Below, piece after piece: positions 10,191 through 22,300 of a stretch of DNA of 64,000 bases; position 1 is the first letter of the stretch; each line of letters opens with the position of its first letter. Source of the stretch: Eurosta solidaginis (Eukaryota; Arthropoda; Insecta; Diptera; Tephritidae); contig NC_090319.1 in the NCBI RefSeq assembly GCF_040869045.1, forward strand, positions 304,470,998 to 304,534,997. The letters are read 5' to 3'. The translations under genes were made by a program, and so were the position numbers. The notes beneath the pieces were generated by a model. The model made no database searches. It was not told where the DNA came from and was given only the letters and a program-made list of their open reading frames with translations.

Positions 10191-11255
10191 TATAACGACC
10201 TGTTCCCTTCATTTCCTTGCCCAAATTTGCTGTCTGATTTCATATCAACTCTATTTAATGACTACTCTTACGCTTACAGTCATTATTCTCCCATACTGGG
10301 AGCAAAGATATTTACACATCAAAAAAATTACACGCAAAATTGGGTGCTCACTTGCTTAACCCTGTATGCCTGTAAACAACATTAGAACTATAGTTGTACA
10401 GGCATATAATAAAACTATTTCTAAGCGTACATGTTGAGCCAAAAATTTGTGTGTCGCACAACATCTGCACAAGATTTAACACCACTTTTAAGTAGCGCCT
10501 GCAGGCACAGAATCAACACAATCCCTTCAAAAAACGCGAGTATTTCATAAATAATGTAAGGAATACTCCTTTGGGAGTATAGGAGTGTTCCAAAACTAAT
10601 CTGTATTCATACAAAAAATGTGCTCCAATTAACATTGCGATGTCCTAGGAGAGGAGTAGCTGATCCCACTCTCGCTTTGTTTGTGAGTATTCCAAAGAGT
10701 ACATACGTGAGAGTACTTTCCAAAGTACTTTCACTGTAGAACTCCATGGAGCACCCACAGAGGATCACATGCCAAAGTATTAAAGAGGAATTGTGTCGGA
10801 AAGAATTATCGCAGTGAATTTAATTTAAAATGAAAGTAAATGAAGACGGGCAATACAACTTTTATATTTTATACTACGAATATTCTTATGTTATTTATCA
10901 TTTGCGTGAATAAAGAAGCTAATATTTCTCTATACTATAGTATGTATACATAAAACCAGTGCGCGGTTGCATTTTATCAGAGTTACCATAGTAAAATTTT
11001 ATTATCAATTATTTGTATGCAATATTTTACTTTTGGCAACTCTGTTCGATCGTCATCGTGTCGTTATCACGGTCGTTAAAAAACGAGCAATGATCGGCTG
11101 ATAGTGGTCCGTAAACGCATTGCAAAGGAGTATTGTTAGAGTACTCCAACATGAAGAAAATGGAACACGTAAACCAACAATTTTTGCAGGGATTACTACG
11201 CATACATGTATATGTAGGTATACACATACATACACAGTGCGCTTTCTTCCGCAAA
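10191..11255. other. Noncoding; possible degraded inverted-repeat element 10556-11138
   Basis: No gene was recognised. The ends of 10556-11138 carry a weak inverted pair (taaggaatactcctttg against caaaggagtattgtta). The interior has several 'ggagtatt/agtactcc' phrases, as in a decayed MITE. No target duplication is clear. Confidence 0.35.
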
Positions 11256-11263
11256 CTTTAAAT

Positions 11264-11483
11264 CAGGCATGCTTAACGAACGAAACGATATCATTTCGTT
11301 ACGATAATCAACGTTAATAAACGAAACGAAGTCATTTCGTTTCGTTTATTAACGTTAAGAACGACAAATTAACGTTAATTTGACGATCTTAACGTTAATA
11401 AACGAAACGAAGTGACTTCGTTTCGTTTATTAGCGTTGATTATCGTAACGAAATGATATCGTTTCGTTCGTTAAGCATGCCTG
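11264..11483. mobile_element. 220-bp fully palindromic hAT-type MITE
   Basis: The whole element is an inverted repeat centred at 11373/11374, with termini CAGGCATGCTTAACG and its reverse complement. Each arm itself contains a hairpin (11310-11356 and 11391-11437, 21-bp stems of AACGTTAATAAACGAAACGAA with one mismatch in the second). The exact centre is the 18-bp palindrome at 11365-11382. Exact 8-bp direct repeats CTTTAAAT flank it (11256-11263 and 11484-11491). The CAG start and 8-bp duplication point to hAT. Confidence 0.93.
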
Positions 11484-11689
11484 CTTTAAATCATAAATAA
11501 ATAATAAGCAAAGAAAATTGACGTTGTAGATATTTGGTAAAGGAGTCGATCCTGAAATATTTGGGACTACTATTACAGGGTAGTTTATTAAATAATGAGG
11601 CAGGAACTAAATCGTGTCATGATAACAGTTCAGTACCTAGACTAGTTAAACAACGACAAACCATAGCTTGGTTGAGTCTGTAGAGGCGA

Positions 11690-12695
11690 CACGCTAATTA
11701 CCGCGAAATCAGCCTTCTTAATATCGCGTATAAAGTTCAATCTAGCGTATTGTGCGAAAGACTGAAGCCCAAACTCAACAAGCTGATTGGACCTTATCAG
11801 TGCGGCTTCAGACCTGATAAATCAGATCATCAGGATAAGAGAATCGACACTCGCCATCTTTTCGTTTATTTTGAAAGAAACTGCTTGTATGCTGCTATGT
11901 CTCAATTCAAGTTCCCTGCAAAGTTTATATGGATCTGCCAAATGACGTTGAGCAACACCACCAGGATTGGGTAGGACCTCTCCGAGCCATTCAAAACCAA
12001 GCGAGGCTGCAGACAAGGCGACTCCCTCTCGTGCAATTTCTTCGACAAAATGCTAAAGAAAATATTTCTAACAGCAGAACTAAACCGTGGCGGTACAATC
12101 TATTATAAGAGCATGCAATTACTAGCGTATGCTGATGATAATGACTAGATAAAGAAACAAAAAAAAAATGTCTTGCGGTAAATGAGGACAAGACGAGGTA
12201 CTGGCTGCCATCCAAGACGGAATCAGCACATTCGCGCCTTGGCAGCCACGTCACTGTTGGCGGATATAAATTCGAGAATGTGAAGGATTGCGTCTTTTTG
12301 GGAACAATGTCAGCTTAGAAATCAAACGAAGAATAACTCTTGCCAACAGGTGCTACTTTGGACTGAGTAGGCAATTGAAAAGTAAATTCCTCTCTCTATG
12401 AAAAAAATCACGCTCTGCAAGTCGCTCATCACACCTGTCCTGATATATGGCTCGGATCTGTCGAGAGAAGATGAGGCTGGTGGCTCTTCGAGTGTTCAAG
12501 AGAAGAATTCTCTGGAAGATTTATGCTCATGTCCGTAATGCCGACGGCGAGTATCGAAGGAGGTATTATGATGAGCTGTATGAGCTTTACGCTTTATGGC
12601 GAAATTTGGCAAGCACTCGGATAACTGGCATGATTTGTTACGAAACCGGAGAAAATCGCTTAGGCGGTTAAGCGCCAATTAATGATGATGATGGC
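11690..12695 (+). pseudogene. LINE family R reverse transcriptase relic
   Basis: Conceptual translation across several frames gives NYREISLLNIAYK, then CERLKPKLNKLIGPYQCGFRP. A palm remnant follows (TRHLFVYFERN), then GCRQGDSLSCNFFD, the catalytic-box region YADDND near 12128, and a C-terminal piece (RVFKRRILWKIYAHV). Stops and frameshifts are frequent. The 3' end has 'ggttaagcgccaattaa' and a GATGAT tail, and the same tail recurs at 24774-24795. It resembles RTE/Jockey-group enzymes; the clade is not settled. Confidence 0.75.
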
Positions 12696-13134
12696 GTATG
12701 CTTATATATCAAATAACTAATTTTCTTCCAGCCTCAACCCTCCAAACGATAAAGAAAATACAAATATAGCACATATAAACTTTGGTTTCGGAGTGAGCGG
12801 GCTTTAATTCGTTGCAGTCAATTCAGCGTAAAGATCATACACCTCCTCCTATACACACGATTTACGTTAAGTCACTACAACTCGGGATTGACGATATACG
12901 GTCCCAAGGCCAATATTTATCTATGTAAACCAAGCGTTGAGATAGGCTCCTTGCGCCGAAAGAGATTGATGGTGTAAAAAAGGAGTTTTACTGCAACGAT
13001 GCTTCAACAAATCAGAGTTATAGATTTACCTAATGGCAAAACAAAACCATGACCGTATTATGAGAGCCTTTCGTTATGTTACTACTGAGTGCACCTGTCT
13101 GGTTTTATTGCGTCATGTGCCATACTCTGGTTTT
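12696..13134. other. Noncoding, nothing recognised
   Basis: No motif or repeat matched. It lies between two LINE relics and is probably more transposon debris. Confidence 0.4.
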
Positions 13135-13266
13135 GAGTAAAAAACTTTTAAAAAAATTTTCTGAACAATTTTTTATCAAGCTCCTAGGTTTTCTACTCAT
13201 GAGTAAAAGACTTCTTAAAAATTTTCCTGTAAAATTTCTTATCAAGCTCCTAGGTTTCCTACTCAT
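13135..13266. repeat. Tandem duplication, 66-bp unit x2
   Basis: Two adjacent 66-base units both start gagtaaaa and end 'cctaggtt(t)cctactcat' after 'atcaagct', with modest divergence. The open frames over it on both strands follow from the repeat. Confidence 0.85.
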
Positions 13267-13431
13267 GAGCGGTTTATCCGTAAGACTTCCATCCCTCTGT
13301 AAACGCATTTGCAGGTATAGCAATACCAGAAGTCTCAATCGAATGGTTTTTTTTCAGACCAAACTATGTTGTGTCCTGTACAATTAACTTCATACTAATT
13401 TTATCTTCGGAGGAGCGAAATGGGATAATGC

Positions 13432-13956
13432 AACAAAAATGAAACTTGTCCTATTCACAAAAAAAACCAATCCCTCCTTTAATTTACCGAAGCTAAACGG
13501 TACAACGACAAATCTCTCTTCTGAAGCCCAATATCTTCGCATAATTTTCGACTCCAAATTAAGCTTGAAAAGAAACGTGGAAGTGAGATCAAAGACAGCT
13601 TTGACAGCATTCTACACCTGCAGAAGGGCTTAAGGTTACAACTGGGAACCGTAACCGTTAAAATCCATGGCATTTACAAAACAGTCATTCGACGGTTACT
13701 GATGTACGGAGCTCACAGCGATTGTTGGCTTCCAGGTAGGGTGGAAGGTCTAGGCAGGGGTGGCGGCATAACAATCTGCACAGACGGTTTGAAAATGGAA
13801 ATTGGAATTGAAATGTACTCAAGGCATCTGCAGGTAAATCAATCGTATCGACTTTTTGACTCATGCGGTGCCTTCCCGATGGATGTCTATGCCATAGAGA
13901 GAGCAGCCAGACTGATCCACGACAGCACGGTCCAAAGGACACCAACGACGTCGATT
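13432..13956 (+). pseudogene. LINE family A-like copy (A2), 5' part before nested insertion
   Basis: Translation gives a reverse transcriptase 3' segment similar to family A (KLVLFTKK, then LSSEAQYLRIIFDSKLSLKRNV). After a frame change comes the RNase H start (ICTDGLKMEIG ... DVYAIERAA). It breaks off at about 13956, where LINE J begins. The RNase H end resumes at 17946, so LINE J inserted into the RNase H coding region. Confidence 0.75.
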
Positions 13957-16900
13957 CGCTTCCCAAGGCAGCTGGTTCTATGTACCGGAGCGACTCTGGA
14001 TTTTTCCCGAGCAAGGACTGTCATTTCAGTAAAACCCCATTTAATTTGTTGCGTCCCTCCCACAAATTGTCATCCTCCCAGCAGCTCCTTGCAGCAGGAC
14101 TGCTCCATATTCTCTTACTCCGGGAAGGCATCGAATCCAATCCGGGTCCGTCTCCTGACCCCGGTCCTGAGAAATGGTTTTGCTGCATCTGCCGGAAAAG
14201 AATCTTTTTAGGACGGTCATACTCTGTTCAGTGTGTCTCGTGTAGGGGATGGTTGCATCGGACGTGTTGTTCTGGGCTTGATCCCAAAACCCGACGTCCA
14301 CGTAACTTTTATAAATCTTTTTTGGCTCCTTGCTGTTCACGACCTAGGGCATCCCGTAGTCTATGCCTAAGCGCCCCCACTACCTTCCAGCAGCCCCGCT
14401 GCTCAGCAAGCCACAACAAGTACCCGCTGCTTCTCGCGCCCCACGGCGCCAACACCTCAAACAGCTGCTACCACTCATAACTACTACCTTCGTAGTAGAG
14501 TCGGTAGCAATGCTGAGCATCAGCCCCTGCCCCCGTCTTCTCCCCCCCCCCCCCTCTTTTCCGGCAGCAATCGTGTAGGTCAGGGAAACAGACTCTTAAT
14601 CCCTACCTCCGTTTGCACCGTTTGCCAGCACAGAATATATATGTTTGCGACATCCGCCCAATGCAGCTCCTGCCTTGGGTGGTGCTACTTTCCTAGATGT
14701 TCTGGTCTCCGCGACGGCAACCCCCCGACGGGTTTCATCGCGCCATGTTGCCAGGTCGCAAACCCAAATCATCCGGGTAACCCAATGCTTGCCCAAGGAC
14801 GCCCAGTCCCAGGGCCACAACAGCAATTGCGTCCTGGCCTTCACAACCCAGGCGTAGCCACCCGTCACTTACCCCCAGAGTGGCGGCGTCTCCCCTTATG
14901 CACTTCATAATTCTGCAGTTAAATTGTAATGGACTAATTGGGAAGATTGCGGAGATAGCCGATTTCATGAAGCTACTAAACACACAGCAAGATCTGCATT
15001 GCAGACCTGCTCTGGGTATAATGTCCACAGGAAAGACCGCGAGAGCGGAAATGGAGGCGGCCTCGCGTTTATCATACACCACTCTGTGCAATATTATATA
15101 TTTGATCCTGGCATCGACCGCAGGGACAATGTCTTAGAACGTCAAGGCCTATCTGTCCGGTCAGGCGATGCAAACCTAGAAATCATCAACATCTACATCC
15201 CTCCTGCCACCTGTTGCCCCAGTGGATACCGCCCTAATATCAGAGCCTTACTCACTGGCAACAATCGCATTATCTTAGGCGATTTCAATGCCCATCACGA
15301 TCTATGGCACTCAAACTTGCGGGCGGACAGTAGGGGTGAGATGTTGGCTGATAGCGGATCAAATAGAAGAAACAACGTTCTGCACAATAAACGGAGACGC
15401 CCCCACACGTATGGTGGGAAGCTGTCACAGTTCGCCAGATATCGCAATCGTGAGCGCAGAACTCATAAACTGCGTCATCTGGCAGCCGATGGTAACATTG
15501 GCATTGGACCACCTGCCTATACTTATTTCGCTCGAGCGTACCGCCGACCTCATCGTCACCGAAAAACGCACTTTCATAAACTTCAAAAAAGAAAAGTGGG
15601 AAGAATATAAATCTTTTACGGACAACCTCTTTGCTGCCCTCCCTAACCCGACTGATTCCCGCCAAGGGGAGCGTGCCTTCCGTAAGGTCATTGAATCCGC
15701 CTCGGCACGTTTCATTCCCGCCGGGAGAATTCCCGAAATCCGGCCCCACTTCCCGGCGGAGGCCGCAAACTTAGCGAGAGAATGTGACCTTATAAGACAG
15801 CTTGATCCAGGCGAGCCCCAAATAAGTGATATAAACCAACGCATCAGATTGCTTGTGCACGAACACAAGCGGGCGAAATGGGAGGAGCACCTAAGAGGTT
15901 GTAACCAATCTATGTGGGTAAACTTTGGTCCACCATAAAGTCCCTATCGAATCCGACTAAGCACAAAGACAAAGTTTCCATCGCCTTTGGCGACAAAGTG
16001 CTGTCGGATGCGAAAAAATGCGCGAGCGCTTTCTGCCGACAAAATATAATGCATTCTACGGTCGACAAAGATAGACGGAGGGCCAATAGACACGCACATA
16101 AACACAAATTCAGCGCGTCACCAATCACCATCACCGCTAAAGAGGTTGAGGACGCCATTGGTCGCGCTAAACCATTCAAAGCAGTGGGCCCAGACGGCAT
16201 AGCCATGCCGATGCTTAAAAGCCTAAGGAAAGAGGGTTTCAAATATTTAGCGCTTGTCTTCAACCTGTCTCTTTCCACCTTTGTCATACCCGAGAAATGG
16301 AAAATGGCCTAGGTGGTCCCGCTACTAAAGCCTGGGAAACCAGCTAACATAGGAGAGTCGTATCGTCCGATATCTCTCCTATCGCCAGTAGCAAAGACGC
16401 TTGAAGCCATTTTGCTCCCTTATTTCCAAGCAAATTTGCAGCTAGCCTCTCATCAGCATGGCTTCAGAAAACTCCATAGCACTACCACCGCGCTAAATGC
16501 CATTAGCACCCGGATAAATTGCGGTTTAAATCAATACCCCCACCACAGAACAGTACTCGTAGCGCTAGACCTATCAAAAGCTTTTGATACGGTCAACCAT
16601 GGCTCGTTACTGCAAGACCTGGAAGGGTCTACCCTTCCCCCGTGTCTTAAAAGGTGGCCGCAAATTATCTGGGTGGTCGGCAGGCATCGGTGCAATTTAG
16701 AAACGAAACATCAAAACCAAGGAGAATTAAACAAGGGGTGCCACAGGGTGGTGTCCTATCCCCACTTTTGTTTAATTTCTACATATCTTAGCTACCCTCA
16801 CCACCGGAAGGAGTCACAATCGTTTCCTACGCCGATGACTGCACAATAATGGCCACAGGCCCAGGCCCAAAGATCGATGAGCTATGCAATAAAATAAACG

Positions 16901-17945
16901 GCTACCTCCCTGATCTCTCCAGTTTTTTCGCCTCGCGAAACCTGGCATTATCACCGACTAAATCTTCCGCGACCTTATTTACAACATGGACGTCCCAAAT
17001 GTCGACCATTTTGAACATCCACGTCGATGGCACTACGCTACCGACTGTCCTACACCCCAAAATCTTGAGTGTGACGTTTGATCAGGATCTACATTTTGGT
17101 GAGCACGCAGCCGCAATTGTTCCGAGAATTCAGAGCCGTAACAAAATCCTCAAATCCCTCGCTGGCAGTACCTGGGGAAAAGATAAAGAAACGCTCATGA
17201 CTACATACAAAGCAATTAGCCAGCCGATTACGTGCTACGCGTCACCCCTATGGTAGCCAAGCCTAAAAATTACCCACTGGAAGAAGCTACAGGCCTGCCA
17301 AAACACCCCCCAGAACACCATCTACATAATGAGGCGAGAATACTCCCCATCAGGGAGAGAAATGAGATGCTGGCCAAACAGTTCCTGTTGAATACCCAGA
17401 AACCTGAGCATCCCAATAGACATCTGATTGATGAACCAGCACCGCCTAGGGGCTTAAGGAGTCATCTCCGTAAGCATTTTGAGGAAATACGGCACCTGAG
17501 AACCCAGCCGTATGAAGCGAAAAAACACAAGCAGGTCCTTGGTGAACTCCATAAACAGACGTCGGACCTTTATGCCGGGAATTGCCCGGTGAATCCAGTA
17601 CTCAAAGAAAAGTATCCAAAACTCGCGGAAGAGGAACGCATACTCCCCAGGGAAACGCGTGTCACTCTTGCTCAACTTCGTTCTGGATACTGTAACAGGT
17701 TAAACTCTTACCTATCCAGAATTAACCCCGACATACAAAACGTATGCCCCGCTTGCAATGTGTCCCCACATGACACCAACCATCTCTTTAATTGTAATGT
17801 GGAACCAACGCCTTTAACACCCCTTTCCTTATGGTCCACCCCTGTGGAAACAGCAAATTTCCTTTGACTCCCGTTAGAGGATATTGATGACAATTTGTGA
17901 TCGGTCGCGGCTGTTAGGTGGGGCGAAGCATTGCTACAACAACAA
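13957..17945 (+). mobile_element. LINE family J, plus-strand copy (about 4.0 kb)
   Basis: This non-LTR element starts with the block 'gcttcccaaggcag' shared with the minus copy. It ends 'gaagcattgctacaacaac', a CAA-type tail. It is nested in LINE A2. A short CAACGAC occurs at both borders (13943-13949 and 17943-17949), but the second lies in the tail, so a target duplication is not certain. It has about 820 bp (roughly 14369-15186) that are missing from the minus copy. Domains are given in the pseudogene entry. Confidence 0.88.
14000..17867 (+). pseudogene. LINE J coding region: 2A-like peptide, PHD-like finger, endonuclease, reverse transcriptase
   Basis: The order of parts is as follows. 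A hydrophobic leader ends in the 2A-like GIESNPGP (14127-14150). A PHD-like zinc finger follows (WFCCIC ... CVSCRGWLHRTCC, from 14175), then a Pro-rich linker with a 13-C run (14542-14554). The APE-type endonuclease from about 14912 has LNCNG, GGGLAFI, IYIPP, GDFNAHHDLW and DHLPI. The reverse transcriptase has GPDGIAMPML, YRPISLLSP, VALDLSKAFD, PQGG and YADD at 16828-16839. The end has CPACNVSPHDTNHLFNC (C-x2-C-H-C). Lesions against the minus copy: a 7-base insertion near 15350, a lost segment near 15912, a TAG at 16310-16312 (AAG in the other copy), and a 1-base loss near 16656. Jockey/CR1 group; not functional. Confidence 0.88.
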
Positions 17946-18440
17946 CGACAACGTGAACCGCCTGGCGGATAACTTGCGAATGTGTCAAGTCTTGCTGGCG
18001 TCCATAAGGCATATCAATGTTTCCCTATGGTGCGTCCCTGGGCATAATGGTATTTAAGGGAATGAGCAGATAAAATGAATGAGCTTCGTACGACGACAGT
18101 TGCGTGATCTCCTGAGAAATATCAGAGATAGGAAAGGAACTAGATACGTTCTCAATCTAAACCAATCTGCAATGAGAGCACTTACGGGTGTCATCACAGG
18201 TCATTGCGCTATTGCACCAATGCTTCGACGGGAGCGCATACCAACAAGCTCCCTCTGCAGAAGCTGTCAGGATGAAGAGGAAGAGTAATAGAGTCATCAC
18301 TTTCTCTGCCGATGTCCATCTGCGCTCCTACTTAAGCTCATCAGGGAGAGCAAGTGGTAGTTGAGGACCACTCGGAAGTAATCTGGTTGGATGAATGTGC
18401 CGCAAATCTGCAATCACTGAGAGCACAACATGTATCCAAG
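17946..18440 (+). pseudogene. LINE A2, 3' part after nested insertion
   Basis: This resumes RNase H (LADNLRMCQVLLAS ... VPGHNGI, stop, GNE). It then gives the C-terminal segment RALTGVITGHC and SLCRSCQDEEEE, comparable with VLTGHCPMG and CCSCMEDDE of LINE A copy 2. Stops follow. With 13432-13956 it makes one interrupted element. Confidence 0.78.
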
Positions 18441-19296
18441 TGAAGGTGTAGGAAGTTCCCATGCGCGCACTAATTTTTGATTTTTGTGAGTCCCGCTTAA
18501 CTGTGTACTCATGACAAAGGGTCAGCTGGCCTTGTTTCGGGTTTTGTTATACTCGTAAATTATCTTTATCCCAGAGTTTTCCTACATTATATTAGTGAAG
18601 AATGAGGTGGATAGTTATGAACGAATCAAACTGATTAGATTATTGGGCTACGAAGGCTCACGCTCCGTTAAACATAGTTTGAATGCTAAGCGATCAATAC
18701 GGACTTAAACAGCATAATACAAGTTTCCCTCATCTACCAATACTATTTACACATTATATACTCGCTCTTAAACTATACTATGTAAGCTCCCGCAAGCACA
18801 ATAATGGACAAAGCAGCAACACAGTTTCTTAACAACAACAACCGCTACACAAACATATTTAGTATGATCCTCTGAGAGTCATCAGTATTCTTAGAGCTTT
18901 TTACATTTGTTTTTTTGATTTGCTCTTTTTTAGAATCATTTTACTAAATAGTCATTGAAGCTATCACGCTCCGCATGGCGTCAGCATATCACTACTCTCA
19001 TAGGAATTTGAATATTCAGTCTGTCATTTAAGCTCGCCAGTCTGCCACTCCCCTGCACACTTTTATCCTGTGATAAATATGAAAGATTATTGACAAATGT
19101 GCGCGTGCGGTAATACACTGACTCAGCATTTGTCGTAGGGTTGGTTGAATACTGTTTAAACCTCTTCTGTATCGCGGTAATTGGCATTAAAAGGGAGCAC
19201 TGACGGAGATTAACTCTTTCTCTAACTTCTCAGGAGCTAACTATGTATTCGCATAACATGACTTAGCCAGCTAAGCATTTGGGACTTATATTTAAA
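18441..19296. other. Spacer between inverted LINE J copies
   Basis: About 0.85 kb of unrecognised DNA between the end of LINE A2 and the left target duplication of the minus LINE J copy. No coding signal was seen. Confidence 0.5.
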
Positions 19297-19308
19297 GCCG
19301 GTACACCT

Positions 19309-22300
19309 GTTGTTGTTGTAGCAATGCTTTGCCCCACTTAACAGCCGCGACCGATCACAAATTGTCATCAATATCCTCTAACGGGAGTCCAAGGAAACTT
19401 GCCGTTTCAACAGGGGTGGACCATAAGGAAAGGGGTGTTAGAGGCGTTGGTTCCACATTACAATTAAAGAGATGGTTGGTGTCATGTAGGGACACATTGC
19501 AAGCGGGGCATACATTTTGTATGTCGGGGTTGATTCTGGATAGGTAAGAGTTTAACCTGTTACAATATCCAGAACGAAGTTGAGCAAGAGTGACACGCGT
19601 TTCCCTGGGGAGTATGCGTTCCTCTTCCGCGAGTTTTGGATACTTTTCTTTAAGTACTGGATTCACCGGGCAATTCCCGGCATAAAGGTCCGACGCCTGT
19701 TTATGGAGTTCACCAAGGACCTGCTTGTGTTTTTTCGCTTCATACGGCTGGGTTCTCAGGTGCCGTATTTCCTCAAAATGCTTACGGATATGACTCCTTA
19801 GGCCCCTAGGCGGTGCTCGTTCATCAATCAGATGTCTTTTGGGATGCTCAGGTTTCTGGGTATTCAATAGGAACTGTTTGGTCAGCATCTCATTTCTCTC
19901 CCTGATGGGGAGTATTCTCGCCTCATTATACAGATAGTGTTCTGGGGACATAAGAAGACAGCCCGTGGCAATTCTGAGAGCAGTATTTTGGCAGGCCTGT
20001 AACTTTTTCCAGTGGGTAATTTTTAGGCTTGGCGACCATATGGGTGACGCATAGCACGTAATCGGCTGGCTAATTGCTTTGTATGTAGTCATGAGCGTTT
20101 CTTTATCTTTTCCTCAGGTACTGCCAGCGAGGGATTTTAGGATTTTGTTACGGCTCTGAATTCTCTGAACAATTGCGGCTGCATGCTCACCAAAATGTAG
20201 ATCCTGATCAAATGTCACACCCAAGATTTTGGGGTGTAGGACAGTCGGTAGCGTAGTGCCATCGACGTGGATGTTCAAAATGGTCGACATTTGGGACGTC
20301 CATGTTGTAAATATGGTCGCGGAAGATTTAGTCGGTGATAATGCCAGGTTTCGCGAGGCGAAAAAACTGGAGAGATCAGGGAGGTAGCCATTTATTTTAT
20401 TGCATAGCTCATCGATCTTTGGGCCTGGGCCTGTGGCCATTATTGTGCAGTCATCGGCGTAGGAAACGATTGTGACTCCTTCCGGTGGTGAAGGTAGCTT
20501 AGATCTGTAGAAATTAAACAAAAGTGGGGATAGGACACCACCCTGTGGCACCCCTTGTTTAATTCTCCTTGGTTTTGATGTTTCGTTTGCACCGATGCCT
20601 GCCGACCACCCAGATAATTTGCGGTCCACCTTTTAAAACATGGGGGAAGGGTACACCCTTCCAGGTCTTGCAGTAACGAGCCATGTTTTGCCGTATCAAA
20701 AGCTTTTGATAGGTCTAGCGCTACGAGTACTGTTCTATGGTGGGGGTATTGATTTAAACCGCAATTTATATGGGTGCTAATGGCATTTAGCGCAGTGGTC
20801 GTGCTATGGAGTTTTGCCATGCTGATGAGAGGCTAGCTGCAAATTTGCTTGGAAATAAGGGAGCAAAATGGCTTCAAGCGTCTTTGCTACTGGCGATAGG
20901 AGAGATATCGGACGATACGACTCTCCTATGTTTGCTGGTTTCCCAGGCTTTAGTAGCGGGACCACCTTGGCCATTTTCCATTTCTCGGGTATGACAAAGG
21001 TGGAAAGAAACAGGTTGAAAACATGCGCTAAATATTTGAAACCCTCTTTCCCTAGGCTTTTAAGCATCGGCATGGCTATGCCGTCTGGGCCCACTGCTTT
21101 GGATGGTTTAGCGCGACCAATGGCGTCCTCAACCTCTTTAGCGGTGATGGTGATTGGTGACGCGCTGAATTTGTGTTTATGTGCGTGTCTATTGGCTCTC
21201 CGTCTATCTTTGTCAACCGTAGGATGCATTATATATTGTCGGCAGAAAGCGCTAGCGTATTTTTTCGCATCCGACAGCACTTTGTCGCCAAAGGCGATGG
21301 AAACTTTGTCTTTGTGCTTAGTCGGATTCGATAGGGACTTTACGGTGGACCAAAGTTTACCCACACCGGTAGAGAGGTTACAACCTCTTAGGTGCTTCTC
21401 CCATTTCTCCCGCTTGTGTTCGTGCACAAGCAATCTGCTGAGTTGGTTTATATCCCTTATTTGGGGGTCGCCTGGATCAAGATGTCTTATAAGGTCACGT
21501 TCTCTCGCTAAGTTTGCGGCCTCCGCCGGGAAGTGGGCCGGATTTCGGGAATGAAACGTGCCGAGTCGGATTCAATGACCTTACGGAAGGCACTCTCCTT
21601 GGCGGGCATCAGTCGGGATAGGGAGGGCAGCAAAGCGGTTGTCTGTAAAAGATTTATAATCTTCCCACTTTCCTTTTTGAAGTTTATGAGTGCGTTTTTC
21701 GGTGACGATGAAGTCAACGGTACGCTCGAGCGAAATAAGTATAGGCAGGTCGTCGGATGCCAATGTTACCTTCGGCTGCCAGTTGACGCAGTTCACGAGT
21801 TCTGCGCTCACGATTGAGATATCTGGCGAACTGTGACAGCTTCCTACCATACGTGTGGGGGCGTCTCCGTTTATTGTGCAGAACGTCATTTCTTCTATTT
21901 GATCCGCCAACATCCCACCCCTACTGTCCACCCGCAAGTTTGAGTGCCACAGATCGTGATGGGCATTGAAATCGCCTAAGATAATGCGATTGTTGCCAGT
22001 GAGTAAGGCTCCGATAGTAGGGCGGTATCCACTGGGGCAACAGGTGGCAGAAGGGATGTAGATGTTGTTTTAGGCGTAGACTACGGGACGCCCTTGGGCG
22101 TGAACAGCAAGGAGCCACAAAAGATTTATAAAAGTTACGTGTACGTCGGGTTTTGGGATCAAGCCCAGAACAACCTGTCCGATGCAACCATCCCTTACAC
22201 GAGACACACTGAACAGAGTATGACCGTCCTAAAAAGATTATTTTCCGGCAGATGCAGCAAAACCATTTCTCAGGACCGGGGTCAGGAGACGGACCCGGAT

